NCBI GenBank assembly: GCA_013289665.1
Contig: JABCZN010000003.1
Location: forward strand, 124,001-188,000
Reading direction: 5' to 3'
From: Acidobacteriota bacterium
Lineage (GTDB): Bacteria; Acidobacteriota; Terriglobia; Acidiferrales; UBA7541
DNA length: 64,000 nucleotides
Shown here: positions 1-9,319 of the stretch, one piece after another
Layout of the letters: every line of letters starts with the position of its first letter
How positions within the stretch are numbered: the first letter of the stretch is position 1
Position numbers and translations under genes: made by a program
The notes under the pieces: generated by a model
Database searches by the model: none
Told to the model about the DNA's origin: nothing
Seen by the model: only the letters and a program-made list of their open reading frames with translations

Positions 1-195
1 ACAGAAGCCGTCGCCAGCACTACTCTTGAAACCGGCCCGGGCATCGGCCAGATTCACCACATCAGCAAAGGCGCGGCGATCACCATCGGCATTCTGGCGG
101 TAATACCCATCGTGGTCGTTCCGATTGTGACCACCCGCGGTTCAAGCACCCCGGCGCCAACCAACGGGTGCCCGATTGGCGTAAAGGCCTGCTGA
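1..195 (+). CDS. C-terminal end of an unidentified membrane-anchored protein (partial)
   Basis: The first 64 codons of the window read in frame 1 to a TGA at 193-195, so this is the 3' end of a gene that begins outside the window. The visible tail carries one hydrophobic stretch (about residues 25-42, rich in Ile, Val and Ala), followed by a short Thr/Ser/Pro-rich end with two cysteines. It looks like a membrane anchor with a short exposed tail. The family cannot be named from this piece. Confidence 0.6.
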   Translation, partial: TEAVASTTLETGPGIGQIHHISKGAAITIGILAVIPIVVVPIVTTRGSSTPAPTNGCPIGVKAC

Positions 196-382
196 GGCTC
201 GATTCCCATTTTTAGTGCATTCAAGTGGCCTCTTCGGTTAGCAACGCTCGCATCGCTCGAGCCATCTAACCCGAGGTAGTGGCTTTGCCGCTTCTCGCCG
301 TCCACACCACGCTTTGTCTACCCACCGGCGGTGGCGTACACTGATCTTTTGAGTATTGCGTCTAATTGTGAGTGAGGCACTC

Positions 383-2137
383 TTGAACCTTTTCATCCCC
401 GTTTCTCTGGCTCGCCGTTTCTGTCTGTCGGCCACCCTCGGCGCCATCTTTATTCTCGCCCCGGCTTCGAGTCTTCTCGCCAAGCCGCCGGATGCCGCGG
501 CAAAACCTTCTCCACTCATCGCCGCATTGAAGGCGGAGCTGGAACGTTCCATGAAAGTGTATGGCGCGCAGGATCCCGCCGCCTATTTCATCAGTTACAC
601 GCTCACCGACACCCAGCGTGCCACGGTTTCCGGTTCGAACGGCGCCCTCCTCAGCAGCGATGACGGGCGAAACCGGTGGCTCGAAGTTGCGGTTCGCACC
701 GGCAGCTATGAACTGGACAACACGCATAAGGTTGACGGCCGTCAGCCTCCCTCCGGCAGCCCCGGAACCAACGTGCCCGTTGACGACGATCCCGAGGTCC
801 TCCGCCGAGCCGTGTGGCTCGAGACGGATACTGAATATCGCTCGGCCGCGGAAGCGCTCATCAAGATCAAAACCGGCAAAGAAGTGAAGGTGCAAAGCGA
901 AGAAGGCGCCGCCCCGGATTTTTCCCGCGAAAAGCCGCAGGTCTTTACCGGTCCACTGGTTTCCTTTTCGCTCGATCGCAAGCCATGGGAGCAGAAGGTG
1001 CGCGACTACACGCGCTACTTTCGCGAATCCGGCGCGGTGATCAATTCCATCGTCACCTTCACCGCCCAGGCGCAAAGTCAGCTCCAGGTGAATTCCGAGG
1101 GCACCCAGCTTCAGTATGGCCAGGTTCGCTACCGCCTGGAACTTTTCATCCAGGGCAAAGCCTCCGACGGCATGGACATCGACCGGTACTTCAACTTTGA
1201 CTGGGTAAATCCCGCCGATGCGCCGGATGACAAAGCAGTTCTCGCTGCCTCCGCGCAGTTGCGCAAGGAAATGGAAGGCCTGGTGGTTTCGCCGTTGAAC
1301 GATCCCACAGTTGGGCCCGCTCTGCTCACCGGCCGCGCCGCGGCCGTTTTCTTTCACGAGGTCTTCGGTCACCGCGCCGAAGGTCACCGCCAAAAGGATG
1401 TGACCGAGGGACAGACCTTCGCCAAAAAGGTCGGCGAACAGATTTTCCCCAGTTTCCTGACGGTCGTGGATGACGCCACCGAAAAAAAAGTCGTGGGCCA
1501 GGATTTGCTCGGCTACTACCAATTTGACGACGAGGGCGTGGCCGCCGAGCGCGTGGTCCTGGTGGATCACGGGGTCCTGAAAAACTTCGAAATGTCGCGC
1601 TCGCCGCTGAAGGATTTTCCGCATTCGAACGGCCACGGACGCCGCCAGCTCGGCGCCACGCCCGTTTCCCGCCAGGGCAATCTGCTGGTGGAAAGCAACA
1701 AGATGGTCACCAACGCGCAACTCCGGGCCAAACTGGTCGAGCTCGTAAAGCAGCAGGGCAAGCCTTACGGCTTACTGATTGACGACATCGCCGGCGGTTT
1801 CACTTTCACCGGCCGCGGGCAGCCTCAGGCTTTCCAGGTGGAACCACTTGTCGTTTACAAGGTTTTTGCGGATGGCCGCCCCGATCAACTCGTCCGCGGC
1901 GTGGATATTGTCGGAACACCGCTCGCCGCCCTGACGAAAATCGTTGCCACCGGCGACACGCTGGAGGTCTTCAACGGCTACTGCGGCGCCGAATCCGGGT
2001 ATGTGCCGGTTTCCGCCGCTTCTCCCGCGATTCTCACCTCGGAACTCGAGGTCCAGAAGAAGCAATCGTCCACGGATCGGCCGCCTATCCTGCCGCCCCC
2101 GGCGCACGACACCCAGAAATCCGGAGGCCTTCTCTAA
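383..2137 (+). CDS. Exported TldD-like metallopeptidase (U62 family)
   Basis: Member of the TldD/PmbA peptidase family; in known systems TldD pairs with TldE to degrade unfolded or modified peptides. The metal-binding HEXXXH motif is intact (HEVFGH, about residues 325-330), as in catalytic TldD. A hydrophobic N-terminal segment ending near an Ala-rich LLAKPP site looks like a Sec signal peptide, whereas characterised TldD proteins are cytosolic. The TTG at 383 is preferred because GAGG lies five bases upstream; in-frame TTG 356 and GTG 368 are alternatives. The stop codon overlaps the ATG of the next gene by one base (TAATG), so the two are probably translationally coupled and work as a pair. 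Confidence 0.85.
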   Translation: MNLFIPVSLARRFCLSATLGAIFILAPASSLLAKPPDAAAKPSPLIAALKAELERSMKVYGAQDPAAYFISYTLTDTQRATVSGSNGALLSSDDGRNRWLEVAVRTGSYELDNTHKVDGRQPPSGSPGTNVPVDDDPEVLRRAVWLETDTEYRSAAEALIKIKTGKEVKVQSEEGAAPDFSREKPQVFTGPLVSFSLDRKPWEQKVRDYTRYFRESGAVINSIVTFTAQAQSQLQVNSEGTQLQYGQVRYRLELFIQGKASDGMDIDRYFNFDWVNPADAPDDKAVLAASAQLRKEMEGLVVSPLNDPTVGPALLTGRAAAVFFHEVFGHRAEGHRQKDVTEGQTFAKKVGEQIFPSFLTVVDDATEKKVVGQDLLGYYQFDDEGVAAERVVLVDHGVLKNFEMSRSPLKDFPHSNGHGRRQLGATPVSRQGNLLVESNKMVTNAQLRAKLVELVKQQGKPYGLLIDDIAGGFTFTGRGQPQAFQVEPLVVYKVFADGRPDQLVRGVDIVGTPLAALTKIVATGDTLEVFNGYCGAESGYVPVSAASPAILTSELEVQKKQSSTDRPPILPPPAHDTQKSGGLL

Positions 2138-3963
2138 TGCGCGCAATTGGCCTGTCCACTGTTCTTGTTGCCCTTGCTGCCGCTTCCGCGGCCTTTGCGC
2201 AATCTCCCGCCGACAACGATCACACTCTCGAAGCCATGAAAGATGAAATGGCGCGCGCCAAGTCGCGGCTCGAGTTGCAGATTCCCAAGCTCGACAAGCC
2301 CGTCCGTCCGTACTACATCGAGTACCGGCTTCTCGACATGGATATTCGAGAAGTAGTTGCCGAGTACGGCGCACTGGTCACCTCCGCGCACAATCGCAAC
2401 CGGGTGATGAACGTCTCCGCGCGCGTCGGCGATTACAAGCTCGACAGTTCCAACTTCATCAGCGAGGAAGGCTTCCGCGGCTTCATCGGCCCCTCGGGCA
2501 CCGTCGGAATCGATCGCGACTACGATTCGCTTCGCCAGGATCTGTGGATCGCCACAGACCAGGCGTTTAAAGAGGCGGTCGAAACCTATTCCCGCAAGCA
2601 GGCCTATCTGAGCAGCCTGGCGCGGCAGTCGGATATTGAAGATTTCTCGCGCGCCGAACCGGTTCAGCATGTCGAACCTCTCATTGCCCCGGATTGGACC
2701 AACCGCAACTGGGATCAGGAAGCCCGCGACTCTTCCGCGGCGCTCCGCGCGTTCCCGCAGATTTATGAATCGCGTGTCACCTATTATCTCGTGTTCATGA
2801 CCGAGTACCTGCTTACCAGCGAAGGCACGGAAGTTCGCGCGAATCGTTCCTTCGCCGCGATCGAATCGGGCCAGAGCTCGCTCGCCGATGATGGTATGCA
2901 GGTGAACAATTATTACGCGGCGTATGTGCCGCGGCCCGCCGATCTCCCCAGCCCGGATGCCGTCCAGAAGGCCCTCCGTGTTGCCGGCACCGAACTGATG
3001 GGCATGCGTGCCGCCCCGCCCGCCCCCGATTACACCGGGCCCGTGCTCTTCGAACCTCGCGCCGCCGCTGCGCTTCTGGCCGAAGTGCTGACACCATCTC
3101 TGAGCGGCGCGCGCCCACCGCTCGCGTTTCAGGCGGTCGTCGAGCAGTTGATGAGCAGCCTCGGCGGGCGCAGCGATTGGAGCGGCAAGGTCGGCACGCG
3201 GGTTCTTCCACCGGGCGTCACGCTCATGGATAACCCCGGTGCCACGGATTACAAAGGCGCGTTGCTCGTCGGCGGCTACGCCATCGACCAGGAAGGCGTT
3301 CCCGGTGAGAAGGTCACGCTGGTGGATGAAGGCAAGCTCAAGAACCTTTTGATGTCTCGCCGCCCCGGGCCGGATTTTGAAAAGTCCAACGGCCACGGGC
3401 GCAGTTCGTTCTTGAGCGACGCCCGGCCGGTGATGAGCAATCTTTTCTTTTCCTCCACGGAATCTCTTTCGAAGGAAGATTTGAAGAAAAAGTTCCTCGA
3501 TTCCTGCCGCGCCGAAAAGCTCGAATTCTGCATCGTCGTCCGCCAGATGGACAACCCTTCGCTCAGCCTCCTGCACCAGGACGATTTCAGTGAATTGCTG
3601 GCCAGCTTCGGCGGCAACGCGGCCACGGACCGCCTGCCTCTGGTCGTCTACAAGATTTACCCCTCCGATGGCCACGAAGAGATCGTGCGTGGCGCGCGCA
3701 TCAGCGGCTTCGGCTCGCGCATGCTGCGCAACATCGAGGGCATTGGCAACGACAGCGCGGTCTTCAATTACATGCAGAACCAGACCGCCGGCGTCGCCGG
3801 CACGGCGCTCGCTGCCTTCGGAACCGCGCAGAACGGCTTGCCGGCCTCGGTCGTCGCACCCTCGCTGCTGTTCGGAGAAGTGGAAGTGCGCGGCGCTCGT
3901 GGCGAACCCAAGCACCTGCCGCTTCTCCCCGAGCCGCCCATGAGTGCCAAGGGCTCGCTGTAA
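2137..3963 (+). CDS. Exported TldE/PmbA-like partner lacking the metal motif
   Basis: Paralogue of the gene before it, 608 aa, with a typical short Sec signal ([10 protein letters not shown] and following, AFA-Q cleavage region). The C-terminal TldD/PmbA fold is recognisable ([20 protein letters not shown] aligns with KNFEMSRSPL in the partner, and NGHGR is shared). Where the partner has HEXXXH this protein has AEVLTP, so it should not bind the catalytic metal. That matches the known TldD (catalytic) and TldE (non-catalytic) heterodimer. Start and stop overlap with the upstream gene support a complex. The unusual point is that both members appear exported. Confidence 0.82.
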   Translation: MRAIGLSTVLVALAAASAAFAQSPADNDHTLEAMKDEMARAKSRLELQIPKLDKPVRPYYIEYRLLDMDIREVVAEYGALVTSAHNRNRVMNVSARVGDYKLDSSNFISEEGFRGFIGPSGTVGIDRDYDSLRQDLWIATDQAFKEAVETYSRKQAYLSSLARQSDIEDFSRAEPVQHVEPLIAPDWTNRNWDQEARDSSAALRAFPQIYESRVTYYLVFMTEYLLTSEGTEVRANRSFAAIESGQSSLADDGMQVNNYYAAYVPRPADLPSPDAVQKALRVAGTELMGMRAAPPAPDYTGPVLFEPRAAAALLAEVLTPSLSGARPPLAFQAVVEQLMSSLGGRSDWSGKVGTRVLPPGVTLMDNPGATDYKGALLVGGYAIDQEGVPGEKVTLVDEGKLKNLLMSRRPGPDFEKSNGHGRSSFLSDARPVMSNLFFSSTESLSKEDLKKKFLDSCRAEKLEFCIVVRQMDNPSLSLLHQDDFSELLASFGGNAATDRLPLVVYKIYPSDGHEEIVRGARISGFGSRMLRNIEGIGNDSAVFNYMQNQTAGVAGTALAAFGTAQNGLPASVVAPSLLFGEVEVRGARGEPKHLPLLPEPPMSAKGSL

Positions 3964-4042
3964 CCTTTTCCGCGCACAGCACTCAGATGAGGCAGGGCAG
4001 GTACGTTTCGACCGCCTCGTTCTGCCGTCCGGAGGTGTTGCT

Positions 4043-4627
4043 GTGGAATCTGATCGCCGCGCGTTTCTTGCTGGTCTGGGTGGCTTGGCCGGCGGTTCGC
4101 TGTTGCTCTGGACGGTCCGAGGCGAACTCTCTCTTCCTTCCGCGCTGGTTTCCGCCGACTCCAATGGCGGGCCCGTGAAAATAGTTCAATTTGACGATGC
4201 CGGGAAAAAACTTGCGGTGGTTACCATTCCGAAAGTCGTGAAGACGGACGCTGAGTGGCGCAAACTGCTCGAACCGGAGCAGTATCGCGTCACCCGGCAC
4301 GCCGGGACCGAGCGTCCGTTCCAGAATGCCTACTTCGAAAACCACGCCAAGGGGCTCTATCGCTGCATCTGCTGCAACAACGCCCTTTTCACCTCCGACA
4401 CAAAATTCGAATCGGGCACCGGCTGGCCCAGCTTCTGGGCGCCCATTGCGAAAGAAAATATCTTTGTTTCCGCCGACAACAGTCTCGGCATGTCCCGCGA
4501 CGAAGTCTCCTGCCGCCTTTGCGAAGCGCACCTCGGCCACGTCTTTGACGATGGCCCCCAGCCGACCGGCCTCCGCTACTGCATGAACTCCGCCTCCCTC
4601 CGCTTCTACCCCGCAAAAAATTCCTGA
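4043..4627 (+). CDS. msrB: Exported peptide-methionine (R)-S-oxide reductase (MsrB)
   Basis: Reduces methionine-R-sulfoxide in proteins. From the GTG at 4043 the protein is 194 aa. GGAGG at 4031-4035 sits seven bases before this GTG, and the start gives a twin-arginine-like leader (DRRAFLAG then a Gly/Leu-rich core). The SelR domain covers about residues 68-190. The zinc cysteines are C108/C111 and C157/C160, and the catalytic cysteine is C180 in [11 protein letters not shown]. The reading frame is open further upstream to 3944 but that would overlap the TldE-like gene. It lies 79 bases downstream of that gene and may share its transcript. Periplasmic repair of oxidised proteins beside an exported TldD/TldE pair is a plausible joint role. 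Confidence 0.92.
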   Translation: MESDRRAFLAGLGGLAGGSLLLWTVRGELSLPSALVSADSNGGPVKIVQFDDAGKKLAVVTIPKVVKTDAEWRKLLEPEQYRVTRHAGTERPFQNAYFENHAKGLYRCICCNNALFTSDTKFESGTGWPSFWAPIAKENIFVSADNSLGMSRDEVSCRLCEAHLGHVFDDGPQPTGLRYCMNSASLRFYPAKNS

Positions 4628-4735
4628 CTTTGTGGCAAAGCCATCCCTGGCTGCGCTCTTCGCTCGGAAGCCACAGACCGCGTTCCCCGGCTTCCCCGTT
4701 CGGCATCCCCGCACCACATGTTGTAGTCTTACTCC

Positions 4736-6163
4736 ATGGTCCTTTCCCGAGGCCTGCAGACCGCCATCCACGAAAAGAAGCGTGCCGCCCTGCTGAGTAT
4801 CGGCTCCGCCGCGCTCCTGCTTTCCCTGAAAACTTTCCTGGTCATTCGCACCGACAGCCTCGGCATCCTCTCCGAGGCGCTGCACTCCGGCCTCGACCTC
4901 GTCGCCGCTGTCATCACCTTTCTCTCGGTGCGCGTCTCGGACCAGCCGGCTGACGAACGCCACCCCTACGGCCACGGCAAGTTCGAAAATTTCTCCGCGT
5001 TCATCGAGACCGGCCTGCTCATCCTCACCGCCGTCTACATCATCTACGAAGCCTTCCACCGCCTCTTTTTCCATTCCGTCCATATCCAGCCGAGCATTAC
5101 TGCCATCCTGATTCTTCTCGTCGCCCTCTCGATTGATATCACCCGGGCCCGAACGCTCAATGTCGTCGCCAAACGCTACTCGAGCGAAGCCCTGGAAGCC
5201 GACGCCCTCCATTTTTCGACAGACGTCTGGAGCACGATTGTCGTCATCCTCGGCGTCGCGCTCGTCTGGGCCGGCAATGTCTGGAATTTTCCCTGGCTCT
5301 CCTACGCCGACTCGCTCGCGGGCCTTGCCGTCGCAGGCGTCATCCTCTGGGTCGGCTCACAACTCGGCCGCCGCACACTCGACGCGCTTCTCGACGCCGC
5401 TCCCGCGGGGTTGCAGGATCAGCTCGTTACCGAGGTCGGGAATATCGAAGGGGTTCTCCACGTCGAACGCGTGCGCCTTCGCCGCGCAGGCAACCGTTAT
5501 TTTGTTGACGTGACCGTCAGCGTCGCCCGCACCGCCAATCTCGAGCAGGTCCACGCCCTCACCGACAGAATCGAAAAACGGATCGCACAGATCGTTCCCG
5601 CAGACGTCATCGTTCATGCCGAACCTCGCGCTCCCCGGGATGAGCATCTATTTGAATCCGTCCGGGCCGTCGCCCTTCGCCTCGGCCTCGCTGTTCACGA
5701 CGTCACCGCCTCGCAGCAGGACGGCCACCTCTTCGTCGAACTCCACCTCGAAGTGGACGAAAATCTCAGCCTTCGCGAAGCCCACCGCCGCGCCACCGAA
5801 CTTGAAGACGGCATCCGCGAACTAGGCCAGGGCAACGTCGACGTCAACATTCACATCGAGCCGCTGGGCCGCCACATCGCCACGCCCGATACCCGCGCCG
5901 GCGAAATGCGCCAACTCGAAATGTCCGTGGAATCCTTCCTCAATGGCATGCCCAGCACCTATGACGAACTGATTAATTGCCACGAGGTGCGAGTCCGCCA
6001 GGTCGAGCACCACATTCTGGTTTCCTGCCACTGCGTGATGAAGAGCGACCTCTCCATCACCCGCGTCCATGACGTCACCGCGGCCCTGGAAGACAGCGTA
6101 AAGGAGCGCTTCCCGCAAATCTCCCGCGTCACCATCCACCCCGAGCCCCCCGACGCCTCCTGA
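4736..6163 (+). CDS. Cation diffusion facilitator (CDF) transporter with extended C-terminus
   Basis: Divalent metal/proton antiporter of the CDF family in the inner membrane. Membrane segments fill about residues 18-210. The usual metal-site features are visible: HSGLDLVAA in the second segment, the loop HPYGHGKFEN, and a later HFSTDVW segment. At 475 aa it is much longer than the usual 300 or so. The extra length appears to be three successive copies of the cytoplasmic ZT-dimer-like domain (about residues 241-300, 310-375 and 405-472), each ending in a His-x-Glu-Pro type strand (HAEPRAP, HIEPLG, HPEPPD). The metal cannot be predicted. A gap of 108 bases separates it from msrB. Confidence 0.9.
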   Translation: MVLSRGLQTAIHEKKRAALLSIGSAALLLSLKTFLVIRTDSLGILSEALHSGLDLVAAVITFLSVRVSDQPADERHPYGHGKFENFSAFIETGLLILTAVYIIYEAFHRLFFHSVHIQPSITAILILLVALSIDITRARTLNVVAKRYSSEALEADALHFSTDVWSTIVVILGVALVWAGNVWNFPWLSYADSLAGLAVAGVILWVGSQLGRRTLDALLDAAPAGLQDQLVTEVGNIEGVLHVERVRLRRAGNRYFVDVTVSVARTANLEQVHALTDRIEKRIAQIVPADVIVHAEPRAPRDEHLFESVRAVALRLGLAVHDVTASQQDGHLFVELHLEVDENLSLREAHRRATELEDGIRELGQGNVDVNIHIEPLGRHIATPDTRAGEMRQLEMSVESFLNGMPSTYDELINCHEVRVRQVEHHILVSCHCVMKSDLSITRVHDVTAALEDSVKERFPQISRVTIHPEPPDAS

Positions 6164-6444
6164 TCCCGTCCGGCGGATTTCCTGTCCATGACTGTGGGTG
6201 ATTGCTCACCGGAGTCGTTTGACATCCGTGAACTTCCTTGCCGATGATTTGCTCTAGGGCCGCGACTTCGGGGACCACTACGCCAGGAAGATGTAACTCC
6301 TCCCACCGCCCACAGACGGGCCATCTGAGAAATCTGTCAACCTGTCCTATTGAGGGCATCTTTCGGCCCGCGCCCCACGACATACTCGAGACTACCGTGA
6401 TTTCGAAATCGTGAGTCCAAGGATTGCGGTCTGGAGAACACTCT

Positions 6445-6726
6445 ATGCAACGAACAAATCTAGTTCTGGGTGGACTGTGCCTGGTGGCGGCTCTCGCCAT
6501 CAGCGGACCCCTTGTGGCCACGACAGCGGCACAGGAAGCCAATTTACAGGTTCGCGTCTACGACTCGCACCACCGCGATTACCACAACTGGGATGACCGC
6601 GAAGACCGCGCCTACCGGAACTACCAGGAAGGGCGCCACGAATCGTATGTTGCCTACGAGCACCGGAAGCATCGCTACCAGGAGCACTACTGGAACTGGC
6701 GGCATAGTCACCCGGATCGCGATTAA
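6445..6726 (+). CDS. Small secreted Tyr/His/Arg-rich protein
   Basis: A 93-aa product from the ATG at 6445, chosen because GGAGA lies 7-11 bases upstream; the frame extends to 6424. A signal peptide (about residues 1-30, Leu/Ala-rich, ending ATTAAQ) is followed by a roughly 60-residue mature part almost free of hydrophobics. The mature part is packed with Tyr, His, Arg and Asp in repeats such as DYHNWDD, YRNYQ, HESYVAY, HYWNWRH. No family is recognised. The composition suggests a periplasmic or surface protein binding metals, polyanions or phenolics. It is followed by a rho-independent-type hairpin, so it is probably a stand-alone transcript. Confidence 0.7.
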   Translation: MQRTNLVLGGLCLVAALAISGPLVATTAAQEANLQVRVYDSHHRDYHNWDDREDRAYRNYQEGRHESYVAYEHRKHRYQEHYWNWRHSHPDRD

Positions 6727-6750
6727 CGAACAAATTTAGCCTTGAATGAA

Positions 6751-6786
6751 AGCGCCCCGCGTGCCGTTTTGCGCGCGGGGTGCTTT
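6751..6786 (+). terminator. Rho-independent-type terminator after the small secreted gene
   Basis: An 11-bp GC-rich stem, AGCGCCCCGCG paired with CGCGGGGTGCT (one G-T pair), closes a loop of about 10 bases and ends in a short T run. It lies 24 bases after the stop at 6726, in the right place to end that transcript. The T run is short. Confidence 0.65.
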
Positions 6787-6918
6787 CCGACGTTGTTTTC
6801 CTGCGGACTAGTGATTACCTGTAGGTCCGGCCACCCGATCCGCTTCCCGGCAAACCTTGCGGCTTCTCTCTAACCTGTGGGTCCAGATTCTACGGGCCAT
6901 TCTTGTCACGCCCGCCAG

Positions 6919-8520
6919 TTATTTGGGCGTGCAGTCCTGTGCCGGAGGGGCCGCCGGGGTAATCGAAGTATTCAACGACGGAGAACCGTCAAAATCGAAC
7001 AGGTCCTCCAGCGTGTGCGCATGCTTGTCACGCAGCGTCAGGAACTGCCGTGTGACCTCCTCGTTGTCCTGGTCACCGCGGCCGTCGCTTGTTCCGGTGC
7101 TCAAGAATCGCTTTTCAATGAACGCCAGAATGGACGCGTGATCGCCCACGGTATGCGAAACGTAGTGAGGTTTTGAAAACGGCGAAACTGCCATGAACGG
7201 CACGCGCACGCCCAACTGGTCAAAAGCCGCGCAATCCGCCGGAAATGGACCGGTAGGGTCTGAAGCGAACTCTGGGCAAAGCGCCGCGGCGTCGTTCACG
7301 GTTGTATCCGTCGTGCTGAACGGATTGTGCGCGCATTCTGCTCCACCGCCGGGCTCGAGGCTCAGCGGAGGGTTCGAGAGATCCGCGCACTGCCCCGGGA
7401 ATATGCCGTCCGGCGTCCGCGAGGAATCCTGCCGGGCCGCCGGAGGTGCAACGTGGTCGAAGTAGCCGCCGTGTTCGTCATACGTAATGAAGATAACGGT
7501 ATCCTGCCAGTACGGGCCGCTGCGCAACGCGCTAACCACCTGGGAGACATACGCCTGTCCGCGCTGAATATCGGTAGGCGGGTGTTCGTCATTTTCGTGC
7601 GCGGTGCCGAATAGTCCGAAGTTCGGGTCCAGAAAAGACACGCTTGGCAGAGGCGGCAAGTTGGGCGCTCCCGCTGCTTGTTCGAGAAACACCGGCAGAG
7701 GAAAGAAGTGCGGATCGATGCCGGTTGCTCCGAACAAGCGAAATGCGCCGGCCTGGGGCGCATCCTGGAAATAATCCGCCCAGCTCACGTTGTTTTTCTC
7801 CAACAAGTCCAGAATCGTTCCGTTGACGGGCTTGTAGCCGCCTGCAGGCGGAAACGTGTCGTTGGTCGTCAGATGCCCAAAGGAAGTTGCCGCCAGCAGG
7901 TAGGAGCGGTTCGGAAAAGTCGGTCCTAGCACGGACGCAAAGTAGCGGTCATTGATCGCAAATTGGCTGGCCAGGTTGTAATAAAAGGGGATGTCGTCTT
8001 GGGTATAAAAGCCCATTGTCTGGTCTTCGGTGGGATTCTCCACCCCGTTGTCAATTTGTTCGGTCTTGTCGTTCACCCGGACAAATCCGTCGCTCAGTGC
8101 GGATTGGCGAGTGCGGTTCGGATGCAGGAAATTCATTTCCTGGTGGGTCCCCAGCCACGAATGATCCAGGTCCGGCGAGGCGCAGCGCCGCGAGTCATGG
8201 AAAGAGGAGACAAGCGACCCATCGTCATCTCGGTTGGCGTTGTAACAGTGCAAGTCCCCGTTTTTGTCCGGCACGCAGGCGAGGCCGTCGACGCAAGAGT
8301 GATCTCCATCCCGGCACCCGAAAAGTCCACGATGGTAGGGGCTGCCCGGCGCGTAGGCCAGCGCCCCGAAGTAGTTATCAAACGAATGGTTTTCTTGCAT
8401 GATCACAACCACATGTTTCACTTTTTTCAGGTTGCCGTCCGCGCTGGCAGGCACCCCGGTCAGCCATGCCAGAATTAGTGGCAGCAATAGCGCCGACCGA
8501 ATGAGTTCGACGAATCTCAT
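6919..8520 (-). CDS. Secreted phosphoesterase of the phospholipase C / acid phosphatase family
   Basis: 533-aa exported hydrolase of the phosphoesterase family (alkaline phosphatase superfamily) that includes bacterial phospholipases C. A Sec signal (LLLPLILAWLTGVPASA) precedes the diagnostic opening KHVVVIMQENHSFDNYFG at about residues 35-52, which holds metal ligands and the nucleophile region. Further family blocks are TFPNRSYLLAAT, VIFITYDEHGGYFDHV (metal-binding Asp/His) and GVRVPFMAVSPF. AAGGAG lies ten bases before the ATG. It probably releases phosphate or head groups from phospholipids or other organic phosphates outside the inner membrane. It converges on the preceding small gene. 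The substrate is unknown. Confidence 0.88.
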   Translation of the reverse strand: MRFVELIRSALLLPLILAWLTGVPASADGNLKKVKHVVVIMQENHSFDNYFGALAYAPGSPYHRGLFGCRDGDHSCVDGLACVPDKNGDLHCYNANRDDDGSLVSSFHDSRRCASPDLDHSWLGTHQEMNFLHPNRTRQSALSDGFVRVNDKTEQIDNGVENPTEDQTMGFYTQDDIPFYYNLASQFAINDRYFASVLGPTFPNRSYLLAATSFGHLTTNDTFPPAGGYKPVNGTILDLLEKNNVSWADYFQDAPQAGAFRLFGATGIDPHFFPLPVFLEQAAGAPNLPPLPSVSFLDPNFGLFGTAHENDEHPPTDIQRGQAYVSQVVSALRSGPYWQDTVIFITYDEHGGYFDHVAPPAARQDSSRTPDGIFPGQCADLSNPPLSLEPGGGAECAHNPFSTTDTTVNDAAALCPEFASDPTGPFPADCAAFDQLGVRVPFMAVSPFSKPHYVSHTVGDHASILAFIEKRFLSTGTSDGRGDQDNEEVTRQFLTLRDKHAHTLEDLFDFDGSPSLNTSITPAAPPAQDCTPK

Positions 8521-8833
8521 GTAATGTCGCTCCTTGAACTTTGCTCTCTAGTTCCGGCGTGCGCGGTCCCCGGCTCCCTTAAGGGAGCACATCCAGCGTA
8601 AATTCTTCATCAATCTTCTGCGAACATTCCGTGATGCTCGCGTGGCAGGTGCCGGCCAGCTTCCAGCTTGGTCATCGGGTAGAGTGACCCTCTTCCGGCA
8701 TCTCGCCGGAAGATTCGTTCTCCGATTTCCGTTTATCATAGGAAGTCTGGGAAACAGCAAAGGAAGCCTGCTCGCCAGGCCTGTTCGCTGCCCCTCGAAC
8801 GGGCACAGGCGGTCTCTGCCGCGAAGACTCAGG

Positions 8834-9319
8834 ATGGAAAGCATGAAAAAACAAAAGTCATTACCCGAGCATCTCGTGGAACTTCTCCAGGGCGGCCACG
8901 CTCACGTGGATTTTGCGGGCGCTGTTGAGGACTGGCCCATGGATCTACAGGGGAAAAAGCCGGAGGGAGCGGCGCACTCCCCGTGGGAAGTACTGGAGCA
9001 CATGCGCATTGCCCAGCGGGACATCCTGGAGTTCACGCGCAATCCCAAGCATGTCTCTCCCGAATTTCCCGCCGGATATTGGCCAAAGACGCCAGCACCT
9101 CCCGATAAGAGAGCCTGGAAGAAAAGCGCGGACGCGTTCCGCTCCGACTTGAAAGCAATGATCAAAATCGTGGAAAACAAATCCACGGATTTCTTCGCGC
9201 CGGTTCCCCACGGCGACGGCCAAACCGTCCTGCGCGAAGCGTTGCTCGTGGCCGATCACAACGCCTACCACTTGGGAGAGTTGCTCCTGCTGCGGCGCCT
9301 CCTGGGCGCCTGGAAATAG
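8834..9319 (+). CDS. DinB-like metal-dependent protein
   Basis: About 161 aa, with the four-helix DinB/YfiT-like architecture. Conserved metal-binding histidines appear in WEVLEHMR and in the C-terminal DHNAYHLGELLLLRRLLG, which is typical of DinB_2 proteins. The ATG at 8834 or the one three codons later (8843, with AGGA at a better distance) is the likely start; the frame is open to 8642 without a ribosome site. Family members include thiol transferases and stress-induced proteins of unknown reaction. It stands alone between divergent and unrelated genes. Confidence 0.8.
   Translation: MESMKKQKSLPEHLVELLQGGHAHVDFAGAVEDWPMDLQGKKPEGAAHSPWEVLEHMRIAQRDILEFTRNPKHVSPEFPAGYWPKTPAPPDKRAWKKSADAFRSDLKAMIKIVENKSTDFFAPVPHGDGQTVLREALLVADHNAYHLGELLLLRRLLGAWK

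Noticed and set aside
2134..5212. Very long antisense open frames (for example 362-1720, 2134-4164 and 3983-5212 on the minus strand)
   Set aside because: They lie opposite strong family-matched genes, have low-complexity Arg/Gly/Ala-rich translations and no ribosome sites; they are by-products of GC-rich codon usage.
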